Shown piece after piece: positions 15,298 through 24,088 of a stretch of DNA of 64,000 nucleotides (its first letter is position 1; the number at the start of each line of letters is the position of its first letter). Under the pieces are notes generated by a model, which did no database searches, was not told the DNA's origin, and saw only the letters and a list, made by a program, of their open reading frames with translations. Position numbers and translations under genes: made by a program. This DNA comes from Pseudoxanthomonas suwonensis J47 (GTDB lineage Bacteria; Pseudomonadota; Gammaproteobacteria; Xanthomonadales; Xanthomonadaceae). The stretch is taken from the NCBI RefSeq assembly GCF_000513955.1, contig NZ_AZUZ01000001.1, forward strand, positions 172,588 to 236,587, in the 5' to 3' direction.

Positions 15298-18159
15298 ATG
15301 AGGGGACAGACGACGCCGGCGTGGCGGATGACGGGGCTGGCGGCCGCGGTGGCGATGCTGCTGCCGCTGGCGGCGCTGGCGCAGACGGTGGAGCGGCAGC
15401 CCGACGGCGTGGTCGTGCGGCCGGCCGATCCGGAAGCCGCGGATGTGCGCCTGCAGCTGGTCAACGACCACATCGTCCGGGTCAGCGCCGATCCCGATGG
15501 CGACTTCCAGCGCAGCCCCAGCCTGATGCGCGTGCCCTCGCCGGGAACGCCGCCGGCATTCGAGGTGGAGCAGGATGGCAAGCGGGTGCGGCTGCAGGCG
15601 CCGGGCATCGCCGCCGAAGTCGCCCTGGCCGACGGCCAGGTCAGCTTCTTCGACGCCCAGGGCAGGCCGCTGCTGGCCGAGCGTGGCGGCGCGCGCGAAT
15701 TCCAGCCGGCGACGTTCGACGGGCGCGAGTACTACAGCCTGCGCCAGCGCTTCGCATCCACCCCGGACGAAGCCTGGTACGGCACCGGCCTGCACCAGCA
15801 GGGCTGGATGAACCTCAAGGGCCGCGACGTCGAACTGCTCCAGCACAACATCGACAACGCCATCCCGTACCTGTTCTCCACCCGCGGCTACGGCATCCTC
15901 TGGGACAACAACTCGATCACCCGCTACGGCGACCCGAAGGGCCTGCGCCCGCTGCAGGAGTCGCTGCTGGTGTACGACGCCAGGGGCAGGCCGGGCGGTT
16001 TCACCGCGACCTATTCGATCGACGGCAGGACCAGGGTCCAGCGCCGCGAGGCCGAGATCAACTACCAGTACATCAAGGACCTGGCCGCGTTCCCGGAGCA
16101 GGCGAAGAACAAGGCCGAAGGCGGCCGCACCCTGGTGACCTGGGAAGGCGCGATCGAGGCGAAGACCGGCGGCCGCCACACCTTCTCCATGTACAACAGC
16201 GAGTACGTGAAGGTGTACGTGGACGGCGAGCTGGTCATCGACCGCTGGCGCCAGAACTGGAACCCGTGGCACCACGAATTCGCCCTGGAGCTGGAGCCGG
16301 GCCGGCGCCACCAGGTCAAGGTCGAGTGGGACACCATCGACCCGGCCTACATCGCCCTGCTGCACCGCGACCCGCTGCCGGCGCAGGAGGCCTCCGACCT
16401 GTCGATCTGGTCCGAGGCCGGGCAGATGATCGATTACTACGTGGTCGCAGGCGCCGATGCCGACCGGCTGATCGCCGGCTACCGCGAGCTCACCGGCAAG
16501 GCGGTGATCCTGCCGAAGTGGTCGTACGGCTTCTGGCAGAGCCGCGAGCGCTACAAGACCCAGGCCGAGCTGACCGGGGTGCTGGACGAGTACCGCCGCC
16601 GCGGCCTGCCGATCGACGCGATCGTGCTCGACTGGTCCTACTGGCCGGAGGACGCCTGGGGTTCGCACGACTTCGATCCGGCCAACTTCCCCGATCCGGA
16701 AGGCATGGTCCGCCACGTCCACGACCAGCACGCGCAGGTGATGATCTCGGTGTGGCCGAAGTTCTACCCGACCACCGAACACTACAAGGAACTCGATGCC
16801 GCGGGTTTCATGTACAGGCGCAACGTCGAGGTCGGCGAGCGCGACTGGATCGGGCCCGGCTACCTCAACTCGTTCTACGACCCGTTCGCGAAGCAGGCGC
16901 AGGCCATCTTCTGGCGCCAGGTGAACAGCAAGCTCAACAGCAAGGGCTTCGATGCCTGGTGGCTGGACGCTTCCGAGCCGGACCTGCACAGCAACCTCGA
17001 CGTCGGCGAGCGCAAGGCGCGCACGATGCCGAACGCGCTGGGTTCGTCGGTGGAGTACTTCAACGCCTATCCGCTGCCGCATTCGGAAGGCGTGTATCGC
17101 GGCTCGCGCGAGGTCGATCCGGACAAGCGCGTGTTCATCCTGTCGCGCGCGTTCTTCGCCGGTCAGCAGCGCGCCGCGTCCGCGTTCTGGAGCGGCGACA
17201 TCGTGCCGCGCTGGGACGACCTGCGCGAGCAGATTTCCGGCCTGGTGAATGCCTCGATGGCCGGTGCGCCGAACGTGAGCATGGACATCGGCGGCTTCTC
17301 GCCGGAGCGCCGCTACGAACAGAAGGACCCGGCGCATCTGGACGAGTGGCGCGAGCAGAACCTGCGCTGGTTCCAGTACGGCGCGTTCGTGCCGGTGTTC
17401 CGCCTGCACGGCCAGTTCCCGTACCGCGAGATCTGGGAGATCGCGCCGGAAGGCACGCCGCACTACGACAGCTTCGTCCACTACCTGAAACTGCGCTACA
17501 CCCTGCTGCCGTACATCTACACCCTGGCCGGCGACACCTGGCACCGCGACGGCACCCTCCTGCGCGCGCTGGCGATGGACTTCCCGGACGACCCGAAGGT
17601 GCGCGACATCGCCGACCAGTACCTGTTCGGCCCGGCCTTCCTCGTCGCTCCGGTCACCAGTTACCAGGCACGCGAGCGCCAGGTGTACCTGCCGGCGGGC
17701 ACCAGCTGGATCGACTTCCACACCGGCAGGCGTTACCCGGGCGGCCAGGAGGTCGCCGCCGCCGCGCCGCTGGAGCGCAGCCCGCTGTTCGTGCGCGCCG
17801 GTTCGATCGTGCCGCGCACCGTGGTCCAGCAGTACGTGGACGAGAAGCCGGATGCGCCGCTGACCCTCGAGGTCTACACCGGCGCCGACGGCAGCTTCTC
17901 GCTGTACGAGGACGACGGCCGCAATTACGGCTACGAGCGTGGCGAGTCCGCGCGCATCCCGCTGGCCTGGAACGAGGCCAGGGGCGAGCTGGTGATCGGC
18001 GCACGCGAAGGCACCTACCCCGGCATGGTCGGGCAGCGCGAGATCCGGGTGCGCTGGATCGACGGTCCGCGCGCCGATGCCGGCGCCCTGGAGCCGGCCG
18101 CCGACACCACGGTGCGCTACACCGGCAAGCCCGTCACCGTGCGCCGTCCGCGCGGCTGA
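15298..18159 (+). CDS. GH31 alpha-xylosidase with PA14 insert
   Basis: A 953-aa exported enzyme removing non-reducing-end alpha-xylose from xyloglucan oligosaccharides. After a signal peptide ending AALAQ come the N-terminal beta-sandwich, a PA14-like insert (about residues 275-361, GGRHTFSMYNSEYVKVYVDG region) and the catalytic barrel. The nucleophile is D557 in WWLDASEPD and the acid/base D634 in FWSGDIVPRWDD. The PA14 insertion in this place is the hallmark of Cellvibrio Xyl31A-type xylosidases that prefer long xyloglucan oligosaccharides. The start has a good AGGGAGGA site; it lies 46 bp after GH35. Confidence 0.93.
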   Translation: MRGQTTPAWRMTGLAAAVAMLLPLAALAQTVERQPDGVVVRPADPEAADVRLQLVNDHIVRVSADPDGDFQRSPSLMRVPSPGTPPAFEVEQDGKRVRLQAPGIAAEVALADGQVSFFDAQGRPLLAERGGAREFQPATFDGREYYSLRQRFASTPDEAWYGTGLHQQGWMNLKGRDVELLQHNIDNAIPYLFSTRGYGILWDNNSITRYGDPKGLRPLQESLLVYDARGRPGGFTATYSIDGRTRVQRREAEINYQYIKDLAAFPEQAKNKAEGGRTLVTWEGAIEAKTGGRHTFSMYNSEYVKVYVDGELVIDRWRQNWNPWHHEFALELEPGRRHQVKVEWDTIDPAYIALLHRDPLPAQEASDLSIWSEAGQMIDYYVVAGADADRLIAGYRELTGKAVILPKWSYGFWQSRERYKTQAELTGVLDEYRRRGLPIDAIVLDWSYWPEDAWGSHDFDPANFPDPEGMVRHVHDQHAQVMISVWPKFYPTTEHYKELDAAGFMYRRNVEVGERDWIGPGYLNSFYDPFAKQAQAIFWRQVNSKLNSKGFDAWWLDASEPDLHSNLDVGERKARTMPNALGSSVEYFNAYPLPHSEGVYRGSREVDPDKRVFILSRAFFAGQQRAASAFWSGDIVPRWDDLREQISGLVNASMAGAPNVSMDIGGFSPERRYEQKDPAHLDEWREQNLRWFQYGAFVPVFRLHGQFPYREIWEIAPEGTPHYDSFVHYLKLRYTLLPYIYTLAGDTWHRDGTLLRALAMDFPDDPKVRDIADQYLFGPAFLVAPVTSYQARERQVYLPAGTSWIDFHTGRRYPGGQEVAAAAPLERSPLFVRAGSIVPRTVVQQYVDEKPDAPLTLEVYTGADGSFSLYEDDGRNYGYERGESARIPLAWNEARGELVIGAREGTYPGMVGQREIRVRWIDGPRADAGALEPAADTTVRYTGKPVTVRRPRG

Positions 18160-18227
18160 GCGATGCGGCGCGCCGCGCCACGATGGCCGGCGCGCAGCTT
18201 CCTGCATTGAAGGAATCCAGTGACCGC

Positions 18228-20639
18228 ATGAGCCTGACCCGGCGCGAACTGATCAAGGCCACCGCGGCGGCGCTGGCCGCCGGCAGCGCGCCGGCGGCCG
18301 CGCTGGCGGCATCTCCCGGCGCGGCGAACAGCGTCGCGCCAGCTGCTCCGGCCGCGGCCGCTGGCGCATCGCCGCCGCAACCGCTGAAGCTCTGGTATCC
18401 ACGCCCGGCCACGCAATGGGTCGAGGCGCTGCCGCTGGGCAATGGCCGGCTCGGCGCGATGGTCTGGGGCGGCGGACGGACGGAGCGGCTGCAGCTCAAC
18501 GAGGACACGCTCTACGCCGGCCAGCCCTACGACCCGACGCCAGCAGGGGCGCTGGCCGCGTTGCCGGAAGTGCGCCGCCTGCTGTTCGCCGGGCGCTACG
18601 CCGACGCGGAGGGGCTGGCCGACGCCACCATGATGGGCCAGCCGCGCAAGCAGATGCCCTACCAGCCGCTGGGCGAGCTGCGCCTGGATTTCCTCGAGAT
18701 CTCCGGCCTCGACGGCTACCGGCGCGAGCTGGACCTGGACCGCGCGCTGGCCACGACCACCTTCGGGTCGGGCTGGAAGCTGCAGCACGTGCGCGAGGCC
18801 TTCGTCTCGGCAGCAGACCAGTGCCTGGTGGTGCGCCTGGCCACCAGCCAGCCGGGCAGGGTGCGGGTGCGCATCGGCCTGGACAGCGACCATGCCGAGG
18901 CCGGCGTCGTGCCCGACGGCGACGATGGCCTGCTGCTACGCGGCCGCAACGGCGACGCCTTCGGCATCGAAGGCGGTTTGCGCTTCGCCGCGCGGCTGAA
19001 GGTGCTGGCCACGGGCGGCACGCTACGGCGCCGCGACGGGCGCATCGAGGTCGAGGGCGCCGACGAGGTGGTGCTGCTGCTCGCCGCGGGCACCAGCTTC
19101 CGCCGCTACGACGACATCGGCGGCGATCCGGAAGCGGCGACGCGCGCGCAGCTGGACGCGGCCGCGCGCAAGCCGTGGGAGCAGCTGCTGGCGGCGCACG
19201 AGGCCGGGCACCAGCACCTGTTCCGGCGGGTCGCCATCGACCTGGGGCGCAGCGCCCCGGAAGTGGCCGCGCTGCCCACCGACGAGCGCGTGGCCCGCTT
19301 CGCCGAAGGCAACGATCCGGAACTGGCCGCGCTGTACCACCAGTTCGGCCGCTACCTGCTCATCGGCTGCTCGCGGCCCGGCACCCAGCCGGCCAACCTG
19401 CAGGGCATCTGGAACGACCTGCTCGCCCCGCCGTGGGAGAGCAAGTACACGATCAACATCAACACCGAGATGAACTACTGGCCGGCGGAAGCCAATGCGC
19501 TGGCCGAATGCGTCGAGCCGCTGGAACGCATGGTCGCCGAACTGGCCGAAGCCGGCGCCGACACCGCCCGCCGCATGTACGGCGCGCCGGGCTGGGTGGT
19601 CCACCACAACACCGACCTGTGGCGGCGCACCGCGCCGATCGATGGCGCGCAGTGGGGCCTGTGGCCGACCGGCGGCGCCTGGCTGCTGCAGCACCTGTGG
19701 GACCGCTGGGACTACGGTCGCGAGCCGGGCTACCTGGAGAAGGTCTGGCCGCTGTTCAAGGGCGCGGCCGAGTTCTTCGCCGCCACCCTGGTCGAGGACC
19801 CGGCCACCGGGGCGATGGTCACCGCGCCGTCGATCTCGCCGGAGAACCGGCATCCGCATGGCGCCGCCCTGTGCGCCGGGCCGTCGATGGATGCGCAGCT
19901 GCTGCGCGACCTGTTCGGCCAGTGCATCGCCATCGCCGGCCTGCTCGGCGTGGATGCCGACCTCGCGGAGCGGCTGGCCGCGCTGCGCGAACGCCTGCCG
20001 CCGCACCGCATCGGCCGCGCCGGCCAGCTGCAGGAGTGGCAGCAGGACTGGGACATGGATGCGCCGGAGATGGACCACCGCCACGTCTCGCATCTGTATG
20101 CGCTGCACCCGTCCAGCCAGGTCAACGTGCGCGACACCCCCGGGCTGGCCGCCGCCGCACGCCGTTCGCTGGAGATCCGCGGCGACGAGGCCACCGGCTG
20201 GGGCATCGGCTGGCGGCTCAACCTGTGGGCGCGGCTGTGGGACGGCGAGCATGCGTACAAGGTGCTGCGGATGCTGCTGAGCCCGGCGCGCACCTATCCG
20301 AACCTGTTCGACGCGCACCCGCCGTTCCAGATCGACGGCAACTTCGGCGGCACCGCCGGGATCACCGAGATGCTGCTGCAGAGCTGGGGCGGCAGCGTGT
20401 TCCTGCTGCCGGCGCTGCCGCGGGCCTGGACGGACGGCAGCGTGCGCGGCCTGCGCGTGCGCGGCGCGGCCGGGGTCGACCTCGAATGGGCAGGGGGCCA
20501 GCTGCGCCAGACCCGGATCGCCAGCGAGCGCGGCGGCCGTTACCGGATCGAATACGGCGGCCAGGCGGTGGAGCTCGAACTGGCGGCGGGGCAGGCGGCC
20601 ACGCTGGCCTGGCGGGGCGGGGCGCTGGTCCGCGCATGA
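18228..20639 (+). CDS. GH95 alpha-L-fucosidase (or alpha-L-galactosidase), Tat-exported
   Basis: An 803-aa GH95 enzyme that would remove terminal alpha-1,2-L-fucose (or L-galactose) from xyloglucan side chains. The N-terminus carries a twin-arginine motif, TRRELIKA, then a hydrophobic stretch and AxA, so export is probably folded through Tat, unlike the Sec signals of its neighbours. Active-site blocks are visible: NINTEMNYWPAEAN, SISPEN and IDGNFGGTAGITEM. It is the last enzyme of the block, 68 bp after GH31. No L-fucose catabolic gene is in the window, so the released sugar may be used by genes elsewhere or simply discarded. Confidence 0.9.
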   Translation: MSLTRRELIKATAAALAAGSAPAAALAASPGAANSVAPAAPAAAAGASPPQPLKLWYPRPATQWVEALPLGNGRLGAMVWGGGRTERLQLNEDTLYAGQPYDPTPAGALAALPEVRRLLFAGRYADAEGLADATMMGQPRKQMPYQPLGELRLDFLEISGLDGYRRELDLDRALATTTFGSGWKLQHVREAFVSAADQCLVVRLATSQPGRVRVRIGLDSDHAEAGVVPDGDDGLLLRGRNGDAFGIEGGLRFAARLKVLATGGTLRRRDGRIEVEGADEVVLLLAAGTSFRRYDDIGGDPEAATRAQLDAAARKPWEQLLAAHEAGHQHLFRRVAIDLGRSAPEVAALPTDERVARFAEGNDPELAALYHQFGRYLLIGCSRPGTQPANLQGIWNDLLAPPWESKYTININTEMNYWPAEANALAECVEPLERMVAELAEAGADTARRMYGAPGWVVHHNTDLWRRTAPIDGAQWGLWPTGGAWLLQHLWDRWDYGREPGYLEKVWPLFKGAAEFFAATLVEDPATGAMVTAPSISPENRHPHGAALCAGPSMDAQLLRDLFGQCIAIAGLLGVDADLAERLAALRERLPPHRIGRAGQLQEWQQDWDMDAPEMDHRHVSHLYALHPSSQVNVRDTPGLAAAARRSLEIRGDEATGWGIGWRLNLWARLWDGEHAYKVLRMLLSPARTYPNLFDAHPPFQIDGNFGGTAGITEMLLQSWGGSVFLLPALPRAWTDGSVRGLRVRGAAGVDLEWAGGQLRQTRIASERGGRYRIEYGGQAVELELAAGQAATLAWRGGALVRA

Positions 20640-20991
20640 CCGCGGATGGGTCGGGCCTGGAAGGGCGATGGCGCGTCCATGTGGGCGGATGCCGGTCCGG
20701 CATCGGTCGGGTCCGGGGCGCCGATCGCGGCAGCGCCGGCGGACGCCATGGCAGGCCCGGAAAAACAACGGATTGGACCGTTTCGCCATACGCCTGCGGC
20801 GGGTGACGACAGCGCTGCCAGTACGGGTAAGCTGTGCCGCGACGACCTGCCCGGGGGACTTCCGCGGCAGGAGTGCCCCGGAGCGCTGGGAGGCACCGTG
20901 GCGGTGGTAGCGGGACCGCGCAGGCGGGACCGCGAGGGAGGGGCGCGTCGGCTTGCCGGCGTGTAAGACCAACACGACGACAAGGGTTGAA
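20640..20991 (+). promoter_or_regulatory. Intergenic region with candidate operator before the sugar transporter
   Basis: This 352-bp gap has no gene I would accept. At 20810-20817 is the palindrome CAGCGCTG within GACAGCGCTGCC, the centre-CG form common in LacI-family operators, preceded by an AT-richer stretch (GGAAAAACAACGGATTGG, from about 20759). This fits a separate, sugar-controlled promoter for the transporter gene. Box positions are uncertain. Confidence 0.4.
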
Positions 20992-22425
20992 ATGAGCAGT
21001 CCATCGATCACGGGCCACGCGGCCGCGCAAGGCGGGGAAAACACCCGTTTCATCATCCTCATCAGCCTGGTCGCCACCATCGGCGGCTTCCTGTTCGGCT
21101 ACGACAGCGGCGTCATCAACGGCACCGTCGACGGCCTGAAGCAGGCCTTCGGCTCCGATGCGGCGGTCACCGGCTTCAACGTCGCCTCGATGCTGCTGGG
21201 CTGCGCGGTCGGCGCGTGGTTCGCCGGCACCCTGGCCGACCGCTACGGCCGCCGCACCATGCAGCTGTGGGCGGCGGTGTTCTTCATCGTCTCGGCCTGG
21301 GGGTCCGGCATCGCCACCTCCTCGGCCGAGTTCGTGGTCTATCGCGTGCTTGGCGGCCTGGCCGTCGGCGCGGCCAGCGTGATGGCGCCGGCGTACATCA
21401 GCGAGGTGGCGCCGGCGCGCTACCGCGGCCGCCTGGCCACGGTGCAGCAGATCGCGATCATCTCCGGCCTGTTCTTCTCGTTCCTCAGCAACTGGTGGCT
21501 GGCCCGCCACGCCGGCGCCTCCACCGACGTCCTGTGGTGGGACTACGAGGCCTGGCGCTGGATGTTCTGGGCCGAGCTGGCCCCGGCCTTCCTGTTCCTG
21601 GTCGCGCTGTTCTTCATCCCGGAAAGCCCGCGCTACCTGGTCGCGCGCGGCCTGCGCGACCGCGCCCTTGGCGTCCTGACCCGCCTGTATGGCGCCGCCC
21701 AGGGCGAGCGCACCCTGGGCGAGATCGACGCCTCGCTCGCCCAGGACCACCACCGTCCGCGCCTGTCGGACCTGGTCAGCAAGGTCACCGGCAGGATCCG
21801 CCCGATCGTGTGGGTGGGTATCGGTCTTGCCACCTTCCAGCAGTTCGTCGGCATCAACGTGGTCTTCTACTACGGCGCGGTGCTGTGGCAGGCGGTGGGC
21901 TTCACCGAGGACCAGGCGCTGATGACCAACGTCATCTCCGGCGCGGTGAGCATCGGCGCCTGCCTGCTGACCGTGGCCCTGATCGACAAGGTCGGGCGCA
22001 AGCCGCTGCTGTGGGTCGGCTCGGTGGGCATGGCGATCAGCCTGGGCCTGGTGACCGTGGCGTTCGCCTCCGGCGGCCTCGACGACTCCGGCAGGCTGCA
22101 ACTGTCCGGCTCGATGGGCGTGCTGGCGCTGGTGGCGGCGAACGTCTACGTGGTCTTCTTCAACCTGTCCTGGGGCCCGGTGATGTGGGTCATGCTGGGC
22201 GAGATGTTCCCGAACCAGATCCGCGGCTCGGGCCTGGCGGTGGCCGGCCTGGCGCAGTGGACCGCGAACTTCCTGATCACCTGGACCTTCCCGATGCTGC
22301 TGGCCGGCATCGGCCTGGCCGCGGCCTATGGCATCTACACCTTCTTCGCCGTGCTGTCGGTGTTCTTCGTGCTGAAGTTCGTGCACGAGACCAAGGGCAA
22401 GGCCCTGGAGCAGATGGAAGGCTGA
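20992..22425 (+). CDS. Sugar porter family MFS transporter (sugar:H+ symporter)
   Basis: Inner-membrane protein of 477 aa with about 12 TM helices. Family signatures are in order: GGFLFGYDSGVINGT in helix 1, DRYGRR between helices 2 and 3, PESPRYL after helix 6, the second-half QQFVGINVVFYYG, DKVGRKPLL, and the terminal HETKGKALEQME. It is closest in type to XylE/GalP-like xylose, galactose or glucose symporters. The ATG at 20992 follows AAGGG; an upstream ATG at 20953 adds a non-conserved tail. It sits last in the xyloglucan locus, so it probably imports a released monosaccharide such as xylose or galactose. A strong terminator follows. Confidence 0.9.
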   Translation: MSSPSITGHAAAQGGENTRFIILISLVATIGGFLFGYDSGVINGTVDGLKQAFGSDAAVTGFNVASMLLGCAVGAWFAGTLADRYGRRTMQLWAAVFFIVSAWGSGIATSSAEFVVYRVLGGLAVGAASVMAPAYISEVAPARYRGRLATVQQIAIISGLFFSFLSNWWLARHAGASTDVLWWDYEAWRWMFWAELAPAFLFLVALFFIPESPRYLVARGLRDRALGVLTRLYGAAQGERTLGEIDASLAQDHHRPRLSDLVSKVTGRIRPIVWVGIGLATFQQFVGINVVFYYGAVLWQAVGFTEDQALMTNVISGAVSIGACLLTVALIDKVGRKPLLWVGSVGMAISLGLVTVAFASGGLDDSGRLQLSGSMGVLALVAANVYVVFFNLSWGPVMWVMLGEMFPNQIRGSGLAVAGLAQWTANFLITWTFPMLLAGIGLAAAYGIYTFFAVLSVFFVLKFVHETKGKALEQMEG

Positions 22426-22542
22426 GGCCTGCGCGCGGCCGCGGCGGCGACGCCGCGGCCGTGAAGGCGGCGGGCCGGCCTGGCTGGCCCCGCTGCCGCC
22501 CGGACCTCCCGGGCAGGGCCCGGGCCGGCTTCCGGGCAACAA

Positions 22543-22566
22543 AAAACCCCGCCTGCGCGGGGTTTT
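22543..22566. terminator. Bidirectional rho-independent terminator
   Basis: AAAACCCCGC pairs with GCGGGGTTTT around a 4-nt loop, giving A-tract and T-tract on both sides. It lies between the 3' ends of the convergent MFS transporter and tRNA-Glu genes and can stop both transcripts. Confidence 0.88.
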
Positions 22567-22587
22567 CTGTCTTCTTCGACGCCGGGA

Positions 22588-22662
22588 TGGCGCTCCCTAG
22601 GGGACTCGAACCCCTGTTTTAGCCTTGAGAGGGCCACGTCCTAACCACTAGACGAAGGGAGC
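22588..22662 (-). tRNA. tRNA-Glu (anticodon CUC)
   Basis: A 75-nt cloverleaf on the minus strand with acceptor stem GCTCCCT/AGGGAGC, encoded CCA (TGG at 22588-22590 on the plus strand), T-arm AGGGG-TTCGAGT-CCCCT, and anticodon loop CTCTCAA, giving CUC. The D-arm with GTCTAGTGGTTAGGAC is typical of bacterial tRNA-Glu. It reads the GAG codon, heavily used in this GC-rich genome. Confidence 0.95.
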
Positions 22663-22691
22663 GTTGCGGGTGTCGCCGGCGAAGGCGCGCT

Positions 22692-22720
22692 AGTATATTC
22701 ACGCGCCAGCCGGACGGCAA
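22692..22720 (-). promoter_or_regulatory. Promoter of tRNA-Glu
   Basis: On the minus strand, TTGCCG (22720-22715) and TATACT (22697-22692) are spaced by 17 bp and end 29 bp before the tRNA 5' end. Both boxes are near consensus. The AT stretch on the plus strand (TATATT) may double as a -10 for pcnB. Confidence 0.65.
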
Positions 22721-22756
22721 TCGGTCCGGCATGTTTTTGTTCACGGAAGCACGCCC

Positions 22757-24088
22757 ATCAATCCGCAAGCCCTCCCGCAGCCCGTCCTGCGCATCATTCC
22801 CCGCGACCAGCACATCCTGTCGCGCCGGGACGTCAGCCCCAACGCGCTCCGCGTCCTGTACCGCCTGCGCGAAGCCGGTTTCGGCGCCTACCTGGTCGGT
22901 GGCGCGGTCCGCGACCTCCTGCTGGGCCTGCACCCGAAGGACTTCGACGTGGCCACCGACGCCACGCCCGAGCAGGTCAAGCAGCTGTTCCGCAACTGCC
23001 GCCTGATCGGCCGCCGCTTCCGCCTGGCCCACGTGGTCTATGGCCGCGAGATCATCGAGGTCGCCACTTTCCGCGCCAACAGCGACGACGGCAGCGGCGA
23101 CCGCGAGGTCGAGGACGGCCGCCTGGTCCGCGACAACGTCTACGGCACCATCGAGGAGGACGCGGTCCGCCGCGACTTCACCTGCAACGCCCTGTACTAC
23201 GCCATCGAGGACTTCTCGGTGCGCGACTACGTCGGCGGCTACGAGGACGTGCAGGCGCGGGTCATGCGCCTGATCGGCGATCCGGAAACCCGCTACCGCG
23301 AGGATCCGGTGCGCATGCTGCGCGCGGTGCGCCTGGCGGCGAAGCTGGGCTTCAGCATCGAGCCGGCCACCGCCGCGCCGATCCCGCTGCTGGCGCCGCT
23401 GCTGGGCGAGGCGGCGCCGGCGCGGCTGTTCGAGGAAATGCTCAAGCTGTTCCTGTCCGGGCACGCGGTGGCCAGCTTCGAGGGCCTGGAGCGGCACGGC
23501 CTGCTGGCGGCGCTGATGCCGGAAACCGCCGCCGCGCTGCGCTCCAACCGCAGCGGCGCGCTGCGGCGGATGCTGCTGCAGGGCCTGGCCAACACCGACG
23601 CGCGGGTCGCCGCGGACGAGCCGGTGTCGCCGGCGTTCCTGTTCGCCCTGCTGCTGTGGCCGGCGTACTGCCGCGCCCTGGCCGGGCTGCAGGCGCAGGG
23701 CATGCACGCCGAGGAGGCGCAGCGCCGCGCCGCCGACCGGGTGACCCTGCACCAGGTCCAGACCATCGCCCTGCCCAAGCGCTTCTCCCTGCCGATGCAG
23801 GAGATCTGGCTGCTGCAGTCGCGCTTCTCCGGGCGCCAGCGCAAGCGCGTGTTCCGCCTGCTGGCGCACCCGCGCTTCCGCGCGGCCTACGACTTCCTGG
23901 TCCTGCGCCAGGCCGCGGCCGATTCGCATGCGGCCGATGTGGAGTTCTGGCGGACCGCCCAGCAGGTCTCCGGGGACGAGCTGGCGGCCAGCCTCGAGGC
24001 GGGGGCGGCCATGGACGAAGGGGACGGCGATGCCCCGGCCCGCCGCCGCCGCCGTCGTCGCCGGCGTCCGGCCGCGGCGGCGGAATGA
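22757..24088 (+). CDS. pcnB: Poly(A) polymerase I PcnB with apparent non-AUG (ATC) start
   Basis: Adds poly(A) tails to RNA 3' ends and promotes decay; 443 aa. The class II nucleotidyltransferase head is clear (YLVGGAVRDLLLG, then the metal-binding KDFDVATDATPEQV), followed by RRDFTCNALYY, the RNA-binding core REDPVRMLRAVRLAAKLG and an Arg-rich tail (RRRRRRRRR). The reading frame is open from a stop at 22691 but has no ATG, GTG or TTG before GTG at 22949, which lies inside the catalytic head. ATC at 22757 has GGAAG 7 nt upstream and gives an N-terminus aligned with other PcnB proteins. E. coli pcnB is known to start at AUU. The gene is certain; the exact initiator is inferred. Confidence 0.9.
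   Translation: MNPQALPQPVLRIIPRDQHILSRRDVSPNALRVLYRLREAGFGAYLVGGAVRDLLLGLHPKDFDVATDATPEQVKQLFRNCRLIGRRFRLAHVVYGREIIEVATFRANSDDGSGDREVEDGRLVRDNVYGTIEEDAVRRDFTCNALYYAIEDFSVRDYVGGYEDVQARVMRLIGDPETRYREDPVRMLRAVRLAAKLGFSIEPATAAPIPLLAPLLGEAAPARLFEEMLKLFLSGHAVASFEGLERHGLLAALMPETAAALRSNRSGALRRMLLQGLANTDARVAADEPVSPAFLFALLLWPAYCRALAGLQAQGMHAEEAQRRAADRVTLHQVQTIALPKRFSLPMQEIWLLQSRFSGRQRKRVFRLLAHPRFRAAYDFLVLRQAAADSHAADVEFWRTAQQVSGDELAASLEAGAAMDEGDGDAPARRRRRRRRRPAAAAE

Noticed and set aside
20646-20966. A 106-codon plus-strand frame between GH95 and the transporter
   Set aside because: No ribosome-binding site, no domain, and it covers the likely promoter and operator of the transporter.
22697-22699. ATT at 22697 as a pcnB start like that of E. 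coli
   Set aside because: It lies inside the -10 sequence of the tRNA-Glu promoter, has poor Shine-Dalgarno spacing and would add about 20 non-conserved residues; ATC 22757 is better placed.
22731-23006. ATG at 22731 opening a 91-codon frame before pcnB
   Set aside because: It is out of frame with PcnB, has no ribosome-binding site and encodes a Ser/Arg-rich shadow. It would matter only if a sequencing indel exists.
22949-24088. GTG at 22949 as the start of pcnB
   Set aside because: It would delete the GGAVRDLLLG and metal-binding FD motifs that are encoded in frame just upstream.
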